Made by a program: the position numbers and the translations under genes. From assembly GCF_041435435.1 (NCBI RefSeq), contig NZ_CP108494.1, positions 2,018,501-2,082,500 of the forward strand: a stretch of DNA of 64,000 nt, given 5' to 3'. This document shows positions 53,294 to 64,000 of this stretch, one piece after another. Origin of the DNA: Streptomyces sp. NBC_01241. Its GTDB lineage: Bacteria > Actinomycetota > Actinomycetes > Streptomycetales > Streptomycetaceae. Within the stretch, counting starts at the first letter, position 1. Each line of letters starts with the position of its first letter. The notes below the pieces were generated by a model. It saw only the letters and a program-made list of their open reading frames with translations. It was not told where the DNA came from and made no database searches.

Positions 53294-54304
53294 TCAGGCG
53301 GGTGCAGGTTGCGGGTCGGGGGTGGGTGCCGTCGTGCCGTCGGGCAGTTCGCCGTCCGGGCGACGGGAGCGTGCCTCCAGCCACAGGGCGAGCGCGAGCA
53401 GGACCGTGCCGAGGGCGAGGAAGCCCCAGGGCAGGTACGAGGTGAGCAGCAGGACCAGCATGCGCTGGGACTTGACCAGGGCGACGATCGAATCGACGTA
53501 GTCCGCGCGCATCTTCACGTGCCCGGCGAACACGGTGACGGTGTCCTGGGGCAGGCCCATCGCCTTGGCGTTGCGCAGCTCCTCCTTGTGGATCTCCTCG
53601 CCGTTGACGGGCGCTCCGGTGACCGGGTCCACCCAGAACATCCGCTTGGTGGTGTACCAGCGGGTCATGCCCGTCTTGGCGATCTGTTCCGGGGTGACGC
53701 CCTTGATGGGCATCTTCTTCGGCATCGGGACCTTGGTCCACGGGATGGTCTGCTCGAAGTAGTAGACGTCCATGCCGTGGAAGGCGCGGGTGCCCTTGTA
53801 GTGGATGGGCGAGCTGGTGCGGGCCTGCGCGTCGAAGTATGCGTAGTCGCGCTTCTCGGTGAGGAAGGGCCACTTGAACTCGATGCCCTCGCGCCTGACC
53901 GGGTCGCCGTCGACGGATTCCCCGGTGGCGTGGACGGGGGCCTGGCTGTGCGCGTCGAAGATGTAGCGCTCGGGGATCTCGGAGACCATCTTGCCGTCCG
54001 GGCCGACCACGTAGCTGAGGGCGTCCCAGACGACGACGTCGCGGCCGGCGCTGCGCTCGATCTTCTCGGACTCCTCCACGTTGCCTTTGAGGGTCTGCAC
54101 GATGGTGACCTTGGGGACCCGTTTGACCTTCATGTTGTCGTTGTAGTCGAGGAGGGTGGCGGGCTTCGCCTCCAGCACCGTCTCCTGGTACTGACTGGGC
54201 GGGATCTTCGCGAGCCTGGGGAAGGCGTACCAGCGCATCAGGGGCGACATGGCGGCGAAGAAGACGGCGAAGGCCAGGAGTACGAGGCTGGCTCGGCGGC
54301 GCAT
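53294..54304 (-). CDS. DUF3068 membrane protein
   Basis: 336 aa. An N-terminal membrane helix (LVLLAFAVFFAAMSP) and one near the C-terminus (MLVLLLTSYLPWGFLALGTVLLALAL) bracket a ~240-residue extracytoplasmic domain. Family traits include DVVVWDALSYVVGPDG, YFDAQARTSSPIHYKGTRAFHGMDVYYFEQTI and WVDPVTGAPVNGEE (read block-wise). DUF3068 (PorA-like) proteins are widespread in actinobacteria, with unknown function. Followed upstream by a conserved 46-aa small gene. Confidence 0.9.
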   Translation of the reverse strand: MRRRASLVLLAFAVFFAAMSPLMRWYAFPRLAKIPPSQYQETVLEAKPATLLDYNDNMKVKRVPKVTIVQTLKGNVEESEKIERSAGRDVVVWDALSYVVGPDGKMVSEIPERYIFDAHSQAPVHATGESVDGDPVRREGIEFKWPFLTEKRDYAYFDAQARTSSPIHYKGTRAFHGMDVYYFEQTIPWTKVPMPKKMPIKGVTPEQIAKTGMTRWYTTKRMFWVDPVTGAPVNGEEIHKEELRNAKAMGLPQDTVTVFAGHVKMRADYVDSIVALVKSQRMLVLLLTSYLPWGFLALGTVLLALALWLEARSRRPDGELPDGTTAPTPDPQPAPA

Positions 54305-54344
54305 GGTGGTGGTGCCCTCCCTCAGCTTCTGTTGCTTCTTCCGG

Positions 54345-54485
54345 TTACTGGTTCTTGGGGCCCGGGACGGTGGTCAGCAGAGGTTTGGGCGAGGTTTCTC
54401 CGGGCGGGGCGCCGATCGCGCTGATGGTGAAGACGAGCGCGAGGGCTGCGGCCAGCCCGATGGCGGCGGCGACGAGGGCACGCAT
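54345..54485 (-). CDS. 46-aa single-pass small protein (SPW_0924-like)
   Basis: ATG 54485 preceded by GGGAGG. The product MRALVAAAIGLAAALALVF... has one hydrophobic segment and then GAPPGETSPKPLLTTVPGPKNQ. It resembles a tiny actinobacterial family that accompanies DUF3068 genes; here the DUF3068 ATG lies 40 bp away. Too short for most gene callers. Good third-position bias and a strong ribosome-binding site make it real. Function unknown; probably secreted or membrane-inserted. Confidence 0.85.
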   Translation of the reverse strand: MRALVAAAIGLAAALALVFTISAIGAPPGETSPKPLLTTVPGPKNQ

Positions 54486-54592
54486 GCCGGTCCTCCCGGA
54501 GAGCACATATCTGATGGGTCGTCAGGGTTGGGGCACCGTAGCAACGTGGGCGCGAGATGAGAACACCGGGCGCGGGATCAGAAGACGTGGAA

Positions 54593-54625
54593 CAGCCCCT
54601 CTGCCGGGTGGTGGCGGAGGGGCTG
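54593..54625. terminator. Terminator of lytic transglycosylase gene
   Basis: 9-bp perfect stem CAGCCCCTC/GAGGGGCTG, 22 bp after its stop on the minus strand. Confidence 0.75.
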
Positions 54626-54647
54626 CCGGGACGTGCGGGCGGGCTGA

Positions 54648-56375
54648 TCAGGCGGCGGGGGGCTCCGGGCTCTGCGATGCATCCGGGGCCGGTGATGTCT
54701 CCGGGGCCGGCGGGGCCTCGACCTCCAGCTCGATGACGATTACGGCGCCGCCCTCGGTGGTGAGGCGCAGCTTGTAGGTGCCCGCGGTGCCGTCGGCGTA
54801 GATCTTCGGGAGCTTCAGGGTGCCGTCGGCGCCGGTCCTCAGATTCGTGAGGGTGCGGACCGTCTTGCCGTCCGCGTCCTTGAAGTACGGGCCCTTGTCG
54901 TTCTCGGCGGGCTCCGCCGCGTCGGTGATCATGGTGGCGGTGACGGCGACACCGTCGGCGACCGCGTCCTTGTAGGTGGCCTTGACCTCGACGGTGTCGG
55001 CGAACTCGGCGCCGGGCGCGGCGGTCAGGGCCTTGTCGTCGGTCCTGGCGATCGCGTCGGCCCGACGGGCGGTGACGGTCGCGCCGTAGGTGACGGGGGG
55101 CAGGGAGCGGCCGGTGGCGATGGCCCGCACCGTGAACTTCCCCGTCCTCTCGCCCGCCTTCAGCACCGGGGCGGTGACCGTGCCGTCGGCCGTGGTGAGG
55201 AGGGTGACCGCCTTCTTCCCGCCGTCGAAGGCGGCGTCCGTGTCACCGGCGATGGTGAAGGTCACGGACACCCTGGCGAGCGGGCCGCCGAGGCTGTTCC
55301 TGGCCCGCACCTTGATCCGCTCGGCGAACGTGTCGCCCGCGGTGGCGGTCAGCGTGCCGGTGCCGGCGTTCTCCACGCCCGCGAGGGTCTGGGACGGCGT
55401 GGGGGTGGGGGTGGGGGTGGGGGTGGGTTCGGGGGTCGGGCCGGTCGTGGTGCCGCCGCCCGGCTTCGAGGGGGCCGGGCTCGGCTTCGGCCCGGGCTCG
55501 GCGGATCCGGACGGCGAGGGGGAGGGACTCGGGCTGCCGGGCCTCGCGTCCGTACCGCCGAGGCCGGGCGGGACCACGCCGGTGCCGTCGGGGATCTCGT
55601 GGGTGCCGCGCTTGTAGTACTCGAACCAGGAGCGGACCGTACGGAGGTAGGCGTCCGAGTGGTTGTAGCTCAGGACCGCCCGGTCGAGATCCGTGGCGAT
55701 GGACAGATCTCGGGAGCCGGCGCAGAGGTAGTGTCCGGCGGCGAGCGCCGCGTCGTAGATGTTGTTGGGGTCCTTGCGGCCGTCACCGTTGCCGTCCTGG
55801 CCCCAGGTCGCCCAGGTGGACGGGATGAACTGCATCGGGCCGACGGCGCGGTCGTGCGTCGCGTCCCCGTCGTACGCCCCGTTGTCGGTGTCCTTGATCA
55901 GGGCGAAACCCCGGCCGTCGAGGACCGGGCCGAGGATCGGGGAGAACGTGGTGCCGTTCGCGTCGACCCGGCCGCCGCGCGCATGGCCGGACTCGACCTT
56001 GCCGATCGCGGCGAGCAGCTGCCACGGCAGCCGGCAGGCGGCGTCGCTGCTCGCGAGGCTCTGCTCGGCCTTCTTGTACGCGGCCAGGATCGACGCCGGG
56101 ATGCCGGATTCCGCGCTGCCGGTGACGGGCAGATTCGTGGACGTTCCCGGCTTGTCGGGCGTGATCAGCGGGGGCAGTTCCGTGTAGTACGGCGAGTTGC
56201 CGGTGGCCGCGCCGTCGTCGGGCGGAGGTGTCGTTCCGGTGGACTGCGGGTCGCCACTGCCGGAGACCAGCGGTGTGCCGGGGGCGCCGGAGGCGGAGAG
56301 TGCCGCAACGGCGACGGCGGCCACGGCGGTGGTGGTCGCCCCCTTGCGAAGCCGACGACCGAACTGCGCTGCCAT
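54648..56375 (-). CDS. Secreted lytic transglycosylase with Big-type domains
   Basis: 575 aa. Signal peptide (RRLRKGATTTAVAAVAVAALSASGA), then an SLT/MltB-type domain at about 85-260: CRLPWQLLAAIGKVESGH with the catalytic Glu, DRAVGPMQFIPSTWATWG, and NNIYDAALAAGHYLC. A Pro/Ser/Thr linker (PSPSPSPSGS, PTPTPTPT) follows. Two C-terminal Ig-like domains (ARNSLGGPLARVSVTFTI; ATYKDAVADGVAVTATM) resemble Big/invasin-like repeats that bind the wall. Cleaves peptidoglycan glycan strands during growth or sporulation. Own terminator, so monocistronic. Confidence 0.93.
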   Translation of the reverse strand: MAAQFGRRLRKGATTTAVAAVAVAALSASGAPGTPLVSGSGDPQSTGTTPPPDDGAATGNSPYYTELPPLITPDKPGTSTNLPVTGSAESGIPASILAAYKKAEQSLASSDAACRLPWQLLAAIGKVESGHARGGRVDANGTTFSPILGPVLDGRGFALIKDTDNGAYDGDATHDRAVGPMQFIPSTWATWGQDGNGDGRKDPNNIYDAALAAGHYLCAGSRDLSIATDLDRAVLSYNHSDAYLRTVRSWFEYYKRGTHEIPDGTGVVPPGLGGTDARPGSPSPSPSPSGSAEPGPKPSPAPSKPGGGTTTGPTPEPTPTPTPTPTPSQTLAGVENAGTGTLTATAGDTFAERIKVRARNSLGGPLARVSVTFTIAGDTDAAFDGGKKAVTLLTTADGTVTAPVLKAGERTGKFTVRAIATGRSLPPVTYGATVTARRADAIARTDDKALTAAPGAEFADTVEVKATYKDAVADGVAVTATMITDAAEPAENDKGPYFKDADGKTVRTLTNLRTGADGTLKLPKIYADGTAGTYKLRLTTEGGAVIVIELEVEAPPAPETSPAPDASQSPEPPAA

Positions 56376-56561
56376 ACCTCTGGCCCCTCCCCATCGACGA
56401 CTGTCCGCGCTCCCCAGCGCCTGGACTCAGGCGACCCTACGGCAACTTGTGCCGCCGGAACACCGTGCAATGACCGGATCTTGCCTGTATTTCACGTTCT
56501 CGACAGCAAGTTGTACGGCCGTCGCCGGGCGGGCGACGGGGGCTCGCGCATACTTGCCGCC

Positions 56562-57398
56562 ATGCCGTTCACCCTCAGTCATGCCGCCGCCGTGCTCCCG
56601 GGGATGCGGCGCAACGGAACGGCGCGTGGCCCGCTCCTCGCCTCGGCCCTCGTCGCGGGCTCGTTCGCGCCCGACATGACGTACTACGCGGATACCGCGA
56701 TCCCTGGAGCCATGGAGTTCGGGCAGGTCACCCATTCGGTGTGGGGCGTGTGCACGGTCGATGTGCTGATCACCGGGGTCGTGGTGGCGCTGTGGCTGCT
56801 GCTGCGCGAACCGTTGGTGGCGCTGCTGCCTGGGGCCTGGCAGGGCCGGGTGCACACGTTCGTACGGGGCCGGCGCGCACCCGGGCGGGGGGCGTGGGGT
56901 GTCCGGGACGGTGGGTGGTTCGCGCTGTCGGCGGTCATCGGGGCGGCCACCCATGTCGTCTGGGACGCCTTCACCCATCACGACCGGTGGGGTGTGCGGC
57001 TGGTGCCGGTGCTCGACGGGAGCGTGGCGGGACATCCCGTGTTCCAGCTGGTGCAGTACGGCAGTTCGGCCGTGGCACTGGCCGTGCTCGCCCGGTTCAC
57101 GGCGTCGGGGCTGCAGCGGACGGGGGCGTGCCCGGCCCCGCCGTCCGTGCCCGTGCTGAGCCATCGGGGCCGGTGGTCGGTGGCGGCGCTGCTGAGCGTG
57201 TGCGTACTGCTCGGTGTCGTACACCGGTGCGCGCGCTGGTACGCGTACATCGGGCACATCGACACCCCGCTGGACATCATCCCGACCGCCTGCTTCGGCG
57301 CCGGGGCGGGGGCGGCGGTGGGCCTGGTGCTGTACGGGGCGTGGATGCGGCTGCGGCGACCGCGTGCGTCCGTGCCCCCGGTCGCCGGACGGGCCTGA
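56562..57398 (+). CDS. DUF4184 family membrane protein
   Basis: 278 aa. The start MPFTLSHAAAVLP and GSFAPDMTYY are hallmarks of DUF4184 (distantly related to membrane-bound metal-dependent hydrolases, YdjM-like). Later THVVWDAFTHHDRWG has the conserved HxxWDxxTHH. About six hydrophobic segments. Enzymatic activity unproven. Divergent from the lytic transglycosylase gene; convergent with polA. Confidence 0.9.
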   Translation: MPFTLSHAAAVLPGMRRNGTARGPLLASALVAGSFAPDMTYYADTAIPGAMEFGQVTHSVWGVCTVDVLITGVVVALWLLLREPLVALLPGAWQGRVHTFVRGRRAPGRGAWGVRDGGWFALSAVIGAATHVVWDAFTHHDRWGVRLVPVLDGSVAGHPVFQLVQYGSSAVALAVLARFTASGLQRTGACPAPPSVPVLSHRGRWSVAALLSVCVLLGVVHRCARWYAYIGHIDTPLDIIPTACFGAGAGAAVGLVLYGAWMRLRRPRASVPPVAGRA

Positions 57399-57412
57399 TT
57401 CCCGGGAGTCCC

Positions 57413-57444
57413 CGAAAAAACCGGGCCCGTCCGGCGCCGCCGGG
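57413..57444. terminator. polA terminator
   Basis: Minus strand: GC-rich self-complementary block directly after the stop, followed by TTTTTT. A rare U-tailed terminator in this GC-rich window. Confidence 0.6.
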
Positions 57445-60156
57445 TCAGTGCGCCGCGGACTCCCAGTCCGTGCCGACACCGACCGAGACATCGAGCGGGG
57501 CGCGCAACTGCACGGCCGTGGACATCTCGTGGCGGAGGATCTCCTCCACCCGCACGCGCTCGCCCTCGGCGATCTCCAGCACGATTTCGTCGTGGACCTG
57601 GAGCAGCATCCGGGACTTCAGCTTCGCCTCGGTCAGCGCCCGGTCGACATGGAGCATGGCGACCTTGACGATGTCCGCCGCCGTGCCCTGGATCGGTGCG
57701 TTGAGCGCCATCCGCTCGGCCATCTCACGGCGCTGGCGGTTGTCGCTGTTGAGGTCGGGGAGGTAGCGGCGGCGGCCGAAGACCGTCTCCGTGTAGCCGG
57801 TGGCCCTGGCCTCCTCCACCACACGGTGCAGATAGTCACGCACTCCGCCGAACCGCTCGAAGTAGGTGTCCATCAGGCCGCGCGCCTCGCCCGCCTCGAT
57901 GCTCAGCTGCTGGGAGAGGCCGAACGCGGAGAGCCCGTACGCAAGTCCGTAGCTCATGGCCTTGATCTTGCGGCGCATCTCCGGGTCGACGGCCGACTTG
58001 TCGACGCCGAAGACCTGCGAGGCGACCGTCGTGTGCAGGTCCTCGCCGGAGGTGAACGCCTCGATGAGGCCGGCGTCCTCGGAGAGGTGGGCCATCACCC
58101 GCAGTTCGATCTGGCTGTAGTCGGCCGTCATCAGCGTTTCGAAGCCTTCACCGACGACGAAGCCCCGGCGGATGGCCCGGCCCTCGTCCGTACGGACCGG
58201 GATGTTCTGCAGGTTGGGGTCGGTGGAGGAGAGCCGGCCGGTCGCCGCCACCGTCTGGTTGAACGTGGTGTGGATACGGCCGTCGGCCGCGATCGTCTTG
58301 ATCAGGCCCTCGACGGTGACCCGCAGCTTCGCCTGTTCGCGGTGGCGCAGCATGATGACCGGCAGCTCGTGCTCGGTCTGGGCGGCGAGCCAGGCCAGGG
58401 CGTCGGCGTCCGTCGTGTATCCGGTCTTCGTCTTCTTCGTCTTGGGCAGGCCCAGCTCGCCGAAGAGGACTTCCTGGAGCTGCTTGGGCGAACCGAGGTT
58501 GAACTCGCGGCCGACCGCGGCGTGCGCCTCCTTCACCGCCTGCTGCACCGCACCGGCGAACTGCTGCTCCATGCCTTCCAGATGGGCCCGGTCCGCGGCG
58601 ATGCCATGCCGCTCCAGGCGGGCCAGCAGGACGGACGTCGGCAGCTCCATGTCATGCAGCAGCTCGGTCGCGCCGACCTCGGCGAGCCGGGCGGTGAAGG
58701 CGTCCCCCAGGTCCAGGACCGCGCGGGCCTGCGTCATCAGGGCGTCGGCCTCGGCCTGGTCGTCCGCGCCGAAGGCCAGCTGCCCGTCGGACGCCGCCGC
58801 GGGGGCCAGCTCCCGGCCCAGGTACTCCACCGCCAGTGCGTCCAGCGCGAAGGAACGGCGGCCCGGCTTGACCAGATAGGCGGCCAGCGCGGTGTCCATC
58901 GTGACGCCGTCGACCTGCCAGCCGTGCTCCGGGAAGACCCGCATGGCGCTCTTCGCGTTGTGCATGACCTTCGGCCGCTCCGCGTCGGCGATCCAGGCGG
59001 CGAACGCCTGCTCGTCGCCCTCGTCGAGCTCCGCGGGGTCGAACCAGGCCGCCGCCCCGCCGGCCGCGGCGAGCGCGATCTCGGTGACCGTGCCCGTGCC
59101 CAGCGCCCACGTGTCGACGGTGGCGACGCCGAGCGGCTGCCCGCCGTGCTCGGCGAGCCACGGCGCCAGCTCGCCCGCGCCCAGCACCGCGCCGTCCAGC
59201 TCGATGCCCGCGGCGGGCGCCGGGGTCTCGTCCTCGGCCGCGCCCGGGTCGACGGCCAGCAGCCGCTCGCGCAGGCTCGGGTTACGGATCTCCAGGACGT
59301 CGAGCACACCGGTCACCGCGGTGCGGTCGTACGGTGCGCGCTCCAGGTCCTGCGGGGTCTTCGGCAGCTCCACGTCGCGGACCATCTCGGTCAGCCTGCG
59401 GTTCAGCCGCACCGCGTCCAGGTGATCCCGGAAATTCTGACCGGCCTTGCCCTTGACCTCCTCCGCGCGCTCCACCAGCTCGTCGAACGAACCGAACTGG
59501 TTGATCCACTTCGCGGCGGTCTTCTCACCGACGCCGGGGATGCCCGGAAGGTTGTCCGACGGGTCACCGCGCAGCGCCGCGAAGTCCGGGTACTGCCGCG
59601 GCGTGAGCCCGTACTTCTCCTCGACCTTCGCCGGGGTGAAGCGCGTCAGCTCCGAGACGCCCTTCGTCGGATACAGCACGGTGACGTTGTCCGTGATCAG
59701 CTGGAACGAATCCCGGTCACCGGTGACGATCAGCACCTCGAAACCGGCCGCCTCGGCCTGCGTGGCCAGCGTGGCGATGACGTCGTCGGCCTCGAAACCG
59801 TCGATCGCGAAACGGTCGGCGTGCATCGCGTCGAGCAGCTCGCCGATCAGCTCCACCTGGCCCTTGAACTCGTCCGGCGTCTTCGAGCGGTTCGCCTTGT
59901 ACTCCGGGAACTCCTCCGAGCGCCAGGTCTTGCGCGAGACGTCGAACGCCACCGCGAAATGCGTCGGCGCCTCGTCACGCAGTGTGTTCGCCAGCATCGA
60001 GGCGAAGCCGTACACCGCGTTCGTCGGCTGCCCCGACCCTGTCGTGAAATTCTCCGCAGGCAGCGCAAAGAACGCCCGGTACGCCAGGGAGTGCCCGTCC
60101 ATCAGGAGCAGGCGCGGTCGGTTGTCTGCCGTCTTCTTCGATGCCGTCTCAGCCAC
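57445..60156 (-). CDS. polA: DNA polymerase I
   Basis: 903 aa. The 5'-3' exonuclease domain (residues 1-300) is intact with DGHSLAYRAFFAL, IDGFEADDVIATL and VTGDRDSFQLI. The middle 3'-5' exonuclease domain has lost its carboxylates: the motif I position reads VDTWALGTG instead of D-x-E, so no proofreading is expected. The polymerase domain is complete (DYSQIELRVMAH, RRKIKAMSYGLAYGLSAFG, LQVHDEIVLE). Fills repair gaps after UvrABC incision and removes RNA primers. GTG 60156, directly after a damage-type promoter. Confidence 0.96.
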   Translation of the reverse strand: MAETASKKTADNRPRLLLMDGHSLAYRAFFALPAENFTTGSGQPTNAVYGFASMLANTLRDEAPTHFAVAFDVSRKTWRSEEFPEYKANRSKTPDEFKGQVELIGELLDAMHADRFAIDGFEADDVIATLATQAEAAGFEVLIVTGDRDSFQLITDNVTVLYPTKGVSELTRFTPAKVEEKYGLTPRQYPDFAALRGDPSDNLPGIPGVGEKTAAKWINQFGSFDELVERAEEVKGKAGQNFRDHLDAVRLNRRLTEMVRDVELPKTPQDLERAPYDRTAVTGVLDVLEIRNPSLRERLLAVDPGAAEDETPAPAAGIELDGAVLGAGELAPWLAEHGGQPLGVATVDTWALGTGTVTEIALAAAGGAAAWFDPAELDEGDEQAFAAWIADAERPKVMHNAKSAMRVFPEHGWQVDGVTMDTALAAYLVKPGRRSFALDALAVEYLGRELAPAAASDGQLAFGADDQAEADALMTQARAVLDLGDAFTARLAEVGATELLHDMELPTSVLLARLERHGIAADRAHLEGMEQQFAGAVQQAVKEAHAAVGREFNLGSPKQLQEVLFGELGLPKTKKTKTGYTTDADALAWLAAQTEHELPVIMLRHREQAKLRVTVEGLIKTIAADGRIHTTFNQTVAATGRLSSTDPNLQNIPVRTDEGRAIRRGFVVGEGFETLMTADYSQIELRVMAHLSEDAGLIEAFTSGEDLHTTVASQVFGVDKSAVDPEMRRKIKAMSYGLAYGLSAFGLSQQLSIEAGEARGLMDTYFERFGGVRDYLHRVVEEARATGYTETVFGRRRYLPDLNSDNRQRREMAERMALNAPIQGTAADIVKVAMLHVDRALTEAKLKSRMLLQVHDEIVLEIAEGERVRVEEILRHEMSTAVQLRAPLDVSVGVGTDWESAAH

Positions 60157-60163
60157 GCCCCCG

Positions 60164-60186
60164 ATCCTGCCACGGACCACTGACAA
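60164..60186 (-). promoter_or_regulatory. Putative RecA-independent DNA-damage promoter of polA
   Basis: TTGTCAGTG-N8-CAGGAT on the minus strand; -35 exact, -10 one base off TAnnnT. 7 nt before GTG, hence leaderless-type. Confidence 0.7.
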
Positions 60187-60318
60187 TCCCGACCGCACAT
60201 GACTCCCGGACCCTCCGCCCCGGCCGCGTGGCAGGATCGCGCGAGGAACACGTACCGCACCGATACGTAAGCGCACCGCGCGCACGCGCATCGGCACCGC
60301 CTCGAAGAGGAGCGCACC

Positions 60319-62610
<2,292 letters not shown>

Positions 62611-62748
62611 TCCGTACCCACAACCCACCAGGGCCTGCCCCGCGGATCAGGGCCGGACAGGCCCTAAGCGTTCGCTCAGTCGTCTGATAAGAACAATGCA
62701 TACAGCAACAAGACGGTGAACCACCGCAGACGATCGGAGCCGGACCCC

Positions 62749-63219
62749 ATGGGCGAGCACACCACACCCAAGTTCCCCCAGGAGATCATCGACGAGTACG
62801 CCGCACTCGGCGTCGACCTGCCCGCCCTCTTCTCCGCCGGCCACCTCGGCGAGCGCATGGGCGTCACGATCGCCGAAGCCTCCGCGGACCGCGTCGTCGG
62901 CACCATGCCCGTCGAGGGAAACACCCAGCCCTACGGACTGCTCCACGGCGGCGCCTCAGCCGTCCTCGCCGAGACCCTCGGCTCGATCGGCTCCATGCTC
63001 CACGGCGGCGCCACCAAGCTCGCCGTCGGCGTCGACCTGAACTGCACCCATCACCGAGGGGTACGAAGCGGCCTCGTCACCGGCGTCGCCACCCCCGTAC
63101 ACCGCGGCCGCTCCACCGCCACCTACGAGATCGTCATCACCGACGAACACGACAAGCGGGTCTGCACCGCCCGACTCACCTGCCTGCTCCGCGACGCACC
63201 CCGGCCCGACGCCGCCTGA
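62749..63219 (+). CDS. Hotdog-fold thioesterase (PaaI-like)
   Basis: 156 aa. PaaI/YdiI-type hotdog: VVGTMPVEGNTQPYGLLHGGASAVLAETLGS with the catalytic Glu in the central helix, and DLNCTHHRGVRSGLVTG. Hydrolyses acyl-CoA thioesters, often aromatic or DHNA-CoA. ATG 62749 with GGAG ~8 nt upstream chosen over an earlier ATG at 62716. 138 bp after the oxidoreductase gene. Confidence 0.92.
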   Translation: MGEHTTPKFPQEIIDEYAALGVDLPALFSAGHLGERMGVTIAEASADRVVGTMPVEGNTQPYGLLHGGASAVLAETLGSIGSMLHGGATKLAVGVDLNCTHHRGVRSGLVTGVATPVHRGRSTATYEIVITDEHDKRVCTARLTCLLRDAPRPDAA

Positions 63220-63256
63220 CCGACCGGAACACACCGCACCACCCGCACCGCACCAC

Positions 63257-63286
63257 TGCCCGGCCGGACCACCATCCGGCCGGGCA
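63257..63286. terminator. Thioesterase terminator
   Basis: Perfect 12-bp stem TGCCCGGCCGGA/TCCGGCCGGGCA, 6-nt loop, 37 bp after the stop. Confidence 0.9.
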
Positions 63287-63852
63287 GAGCCATTTCTGCC
63301 CACAACCGCCCACGCACACACCACAGTTGAACAACCCAGCTGGCCAACACCCTTGACCGCGCACTCCGTTGTATGGCCCACTCGGCACTCCCCGCACACC
63401 ACACCGCGTCGACCACACCGACCCGAATGTAACACTGTGTAACAAACGCACCATGTGCAAACAGTCCCACGCAACACCCCGAACCCGGCCCCACCGCCGC
63501 CGGGCACCTCGTCGCGCCCACACGGACCCCTCCCCGCCCCCACCGCGCGACAGCAGCAAGATCCACCCAAGCCCCTTAGCAGAGCTGCGCGTTCTCACCA
63601 TCCGGTCACTCCACCCGACCGGCAAAAAACCGTACATGTCGGCACAGCCACCTCAAGCCTTGCTCAAGGGCATAACAAGACAGTCACATCCTGCGGCGGA
63701 CCCATCCCTGACCCCCACACCTGCGCCTAGAGTCACCGCCAGTCACCGCGCCGCCGGGCGCGTCTGCAGCACGGCCCTGTACCAACCAGTACGGCCCGGC
63801 GAACGACACGGCACCTCAAGCAGAGGAGGCCGCGCCAGGGAAAGGACCTTTC
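63287..63852. other. Gene-free region before the ABC substrate-binding gene
   Basis: 566 bp with stop-rich, A/C-rich sequence and no coding bias on either strand. It should contain the promoter of the next gene; TAGAGT near 63728 is a possible -10. No clear operator or riboswitch found. Confidence 0.6.
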
Positions 63853-64000
63853 GTGCGACACCGTTCTTTGCTCATCCTCACCACAGTGCTCACCACCGGA
63901 GCACTGACACTCACCGCCTGCGGGTCGCGCGACGACAGCAACAAGAGCAGCAGCGGCGACACCCAGACCGTCGTCATCGGCGTCGACGCGCCCATCACGG
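63853..64000 (+). CDS. ABC transporter substrate-binding lipoprotein, 5' end only
   Basis: First 49 codons, cut by the window edge. GTG 63853 after AAAGGA. Signal peptide RHRSLLILTTVLTTGALTLTAC with lipobox Cys, then a Ser-rich spacer and TQTVVIGVDAPIT. The last stretch is the first strand of the periplasmic branched-chain amino-acid (LivJ-like) binding fold. Likely the head of a liv-type operon to the right (inference). Confidence 0.8.
   Translation, partial: MRHRSLLILTTVLTTGALTLTACGSRDDSNKSSSGDTQTVVIGVDAPIT

Noticed and set aside
57214..60183. 989-codon open frame on the plus strand
   Set aside because: Exact antisense of polA; composition is the mirror of its codon bias and no domain is visible.

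Overview
The window is high-GC actinobacterial chromosome, almost certainly Streptomyces. The evidence is strong G/C third-position bias, many GTG starts, the sporulation-linked order whiA-yvcK-rapZ-uvrC, a Streptomyces-type rpsA and WhiA, and many TAT/lipoprotein exports. About 52 intact genes and several remnants are supported. Nearly all other long reading frames are antisense or out-of-frame shadows.

Layout. 0.2-9.5 kb: translationally coupled whiA-yvcK-rapZ-uvrC (overlaps of 4-10 bp), a Rieske lipoprotein and uvrA. 9.6-11 kb: a mycothiol-dependent-type enzyme and a glyoxalase II-like hydrolase. 10.9-16.9 kb: a decayed 5.9-kb integrative element sitting in the 3' end of that hydrolase gene, which is restored on the left and leaves an orphan 3' copy on the right. 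It carries remnants of a tyrosine and a serine recombinase, an IS630 transposase, a CGNR regulator divergent from a metallo-hydrolase, and an excisionase-like HTH. 17-21 kb: terC behind a yybP-ykoY-type manganese riboswitch, and two TerD genes. 21-30 kb: uvrB, MHYT sensor, glpQ, ogt, MFS, cupin, psuG-kinase. 30-34.7 kb: uridine-kinase-like gene, a rearrangement scar, cupin, HxlR regulator, aminotransferase, C39-like protein. 34.7-35.9 kb: two consecutive RNAs that read as circularly permuted tRNAs (T-arm half before D-arm half), downstream of an uncharacterised protein gene. 36-47 kb: DUF3574, a TetR remnant, a SWIM/SNF2 pair, SPFH protein, ADP-ribosylglycohydrolase, TPR, coaE, PAC2. 47-64 kb: rpsA, methyltransferase, hrpB, DUF3068, a 46-aa small protein, lytic transglycosylase, DUF4184, polA, FdhF/YdeP oxidoreductase, thioesterase and the start of an ABC substrate-binding lipoprotein.

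How it works together. DNA repair dominates: uvrA, uvrB, uvrC, polA, ogt and an SNF2 helicase lie within 60 kb. Five of these genes (uvrC, uvrB, ogt, polA, SNF2) are preceded by the same motif, TTGTCAGTG-N8-TAnnnT or a close variant. This is the form of the RecA-independent, PafBC-type actinobacterial DNA-damage promoter. In the first four, the -10 lies 6-7 nt from the start codon, predicting leaderless mRNAs.

The most unusual feature is the pair of permuted tRNA-like RNAs at 34.77-35.07 kb. Their acceptor, T, D and anticodon-stem elements pair cleanly, but only if the 3' half is read before the 5' half, and neither has a normal anticodon loop. Either they are bacterial Y-RNA-like tRNA mimics or genuinely permuted tRNA precursors. 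The co-directional upstream gene is a candidate partner.
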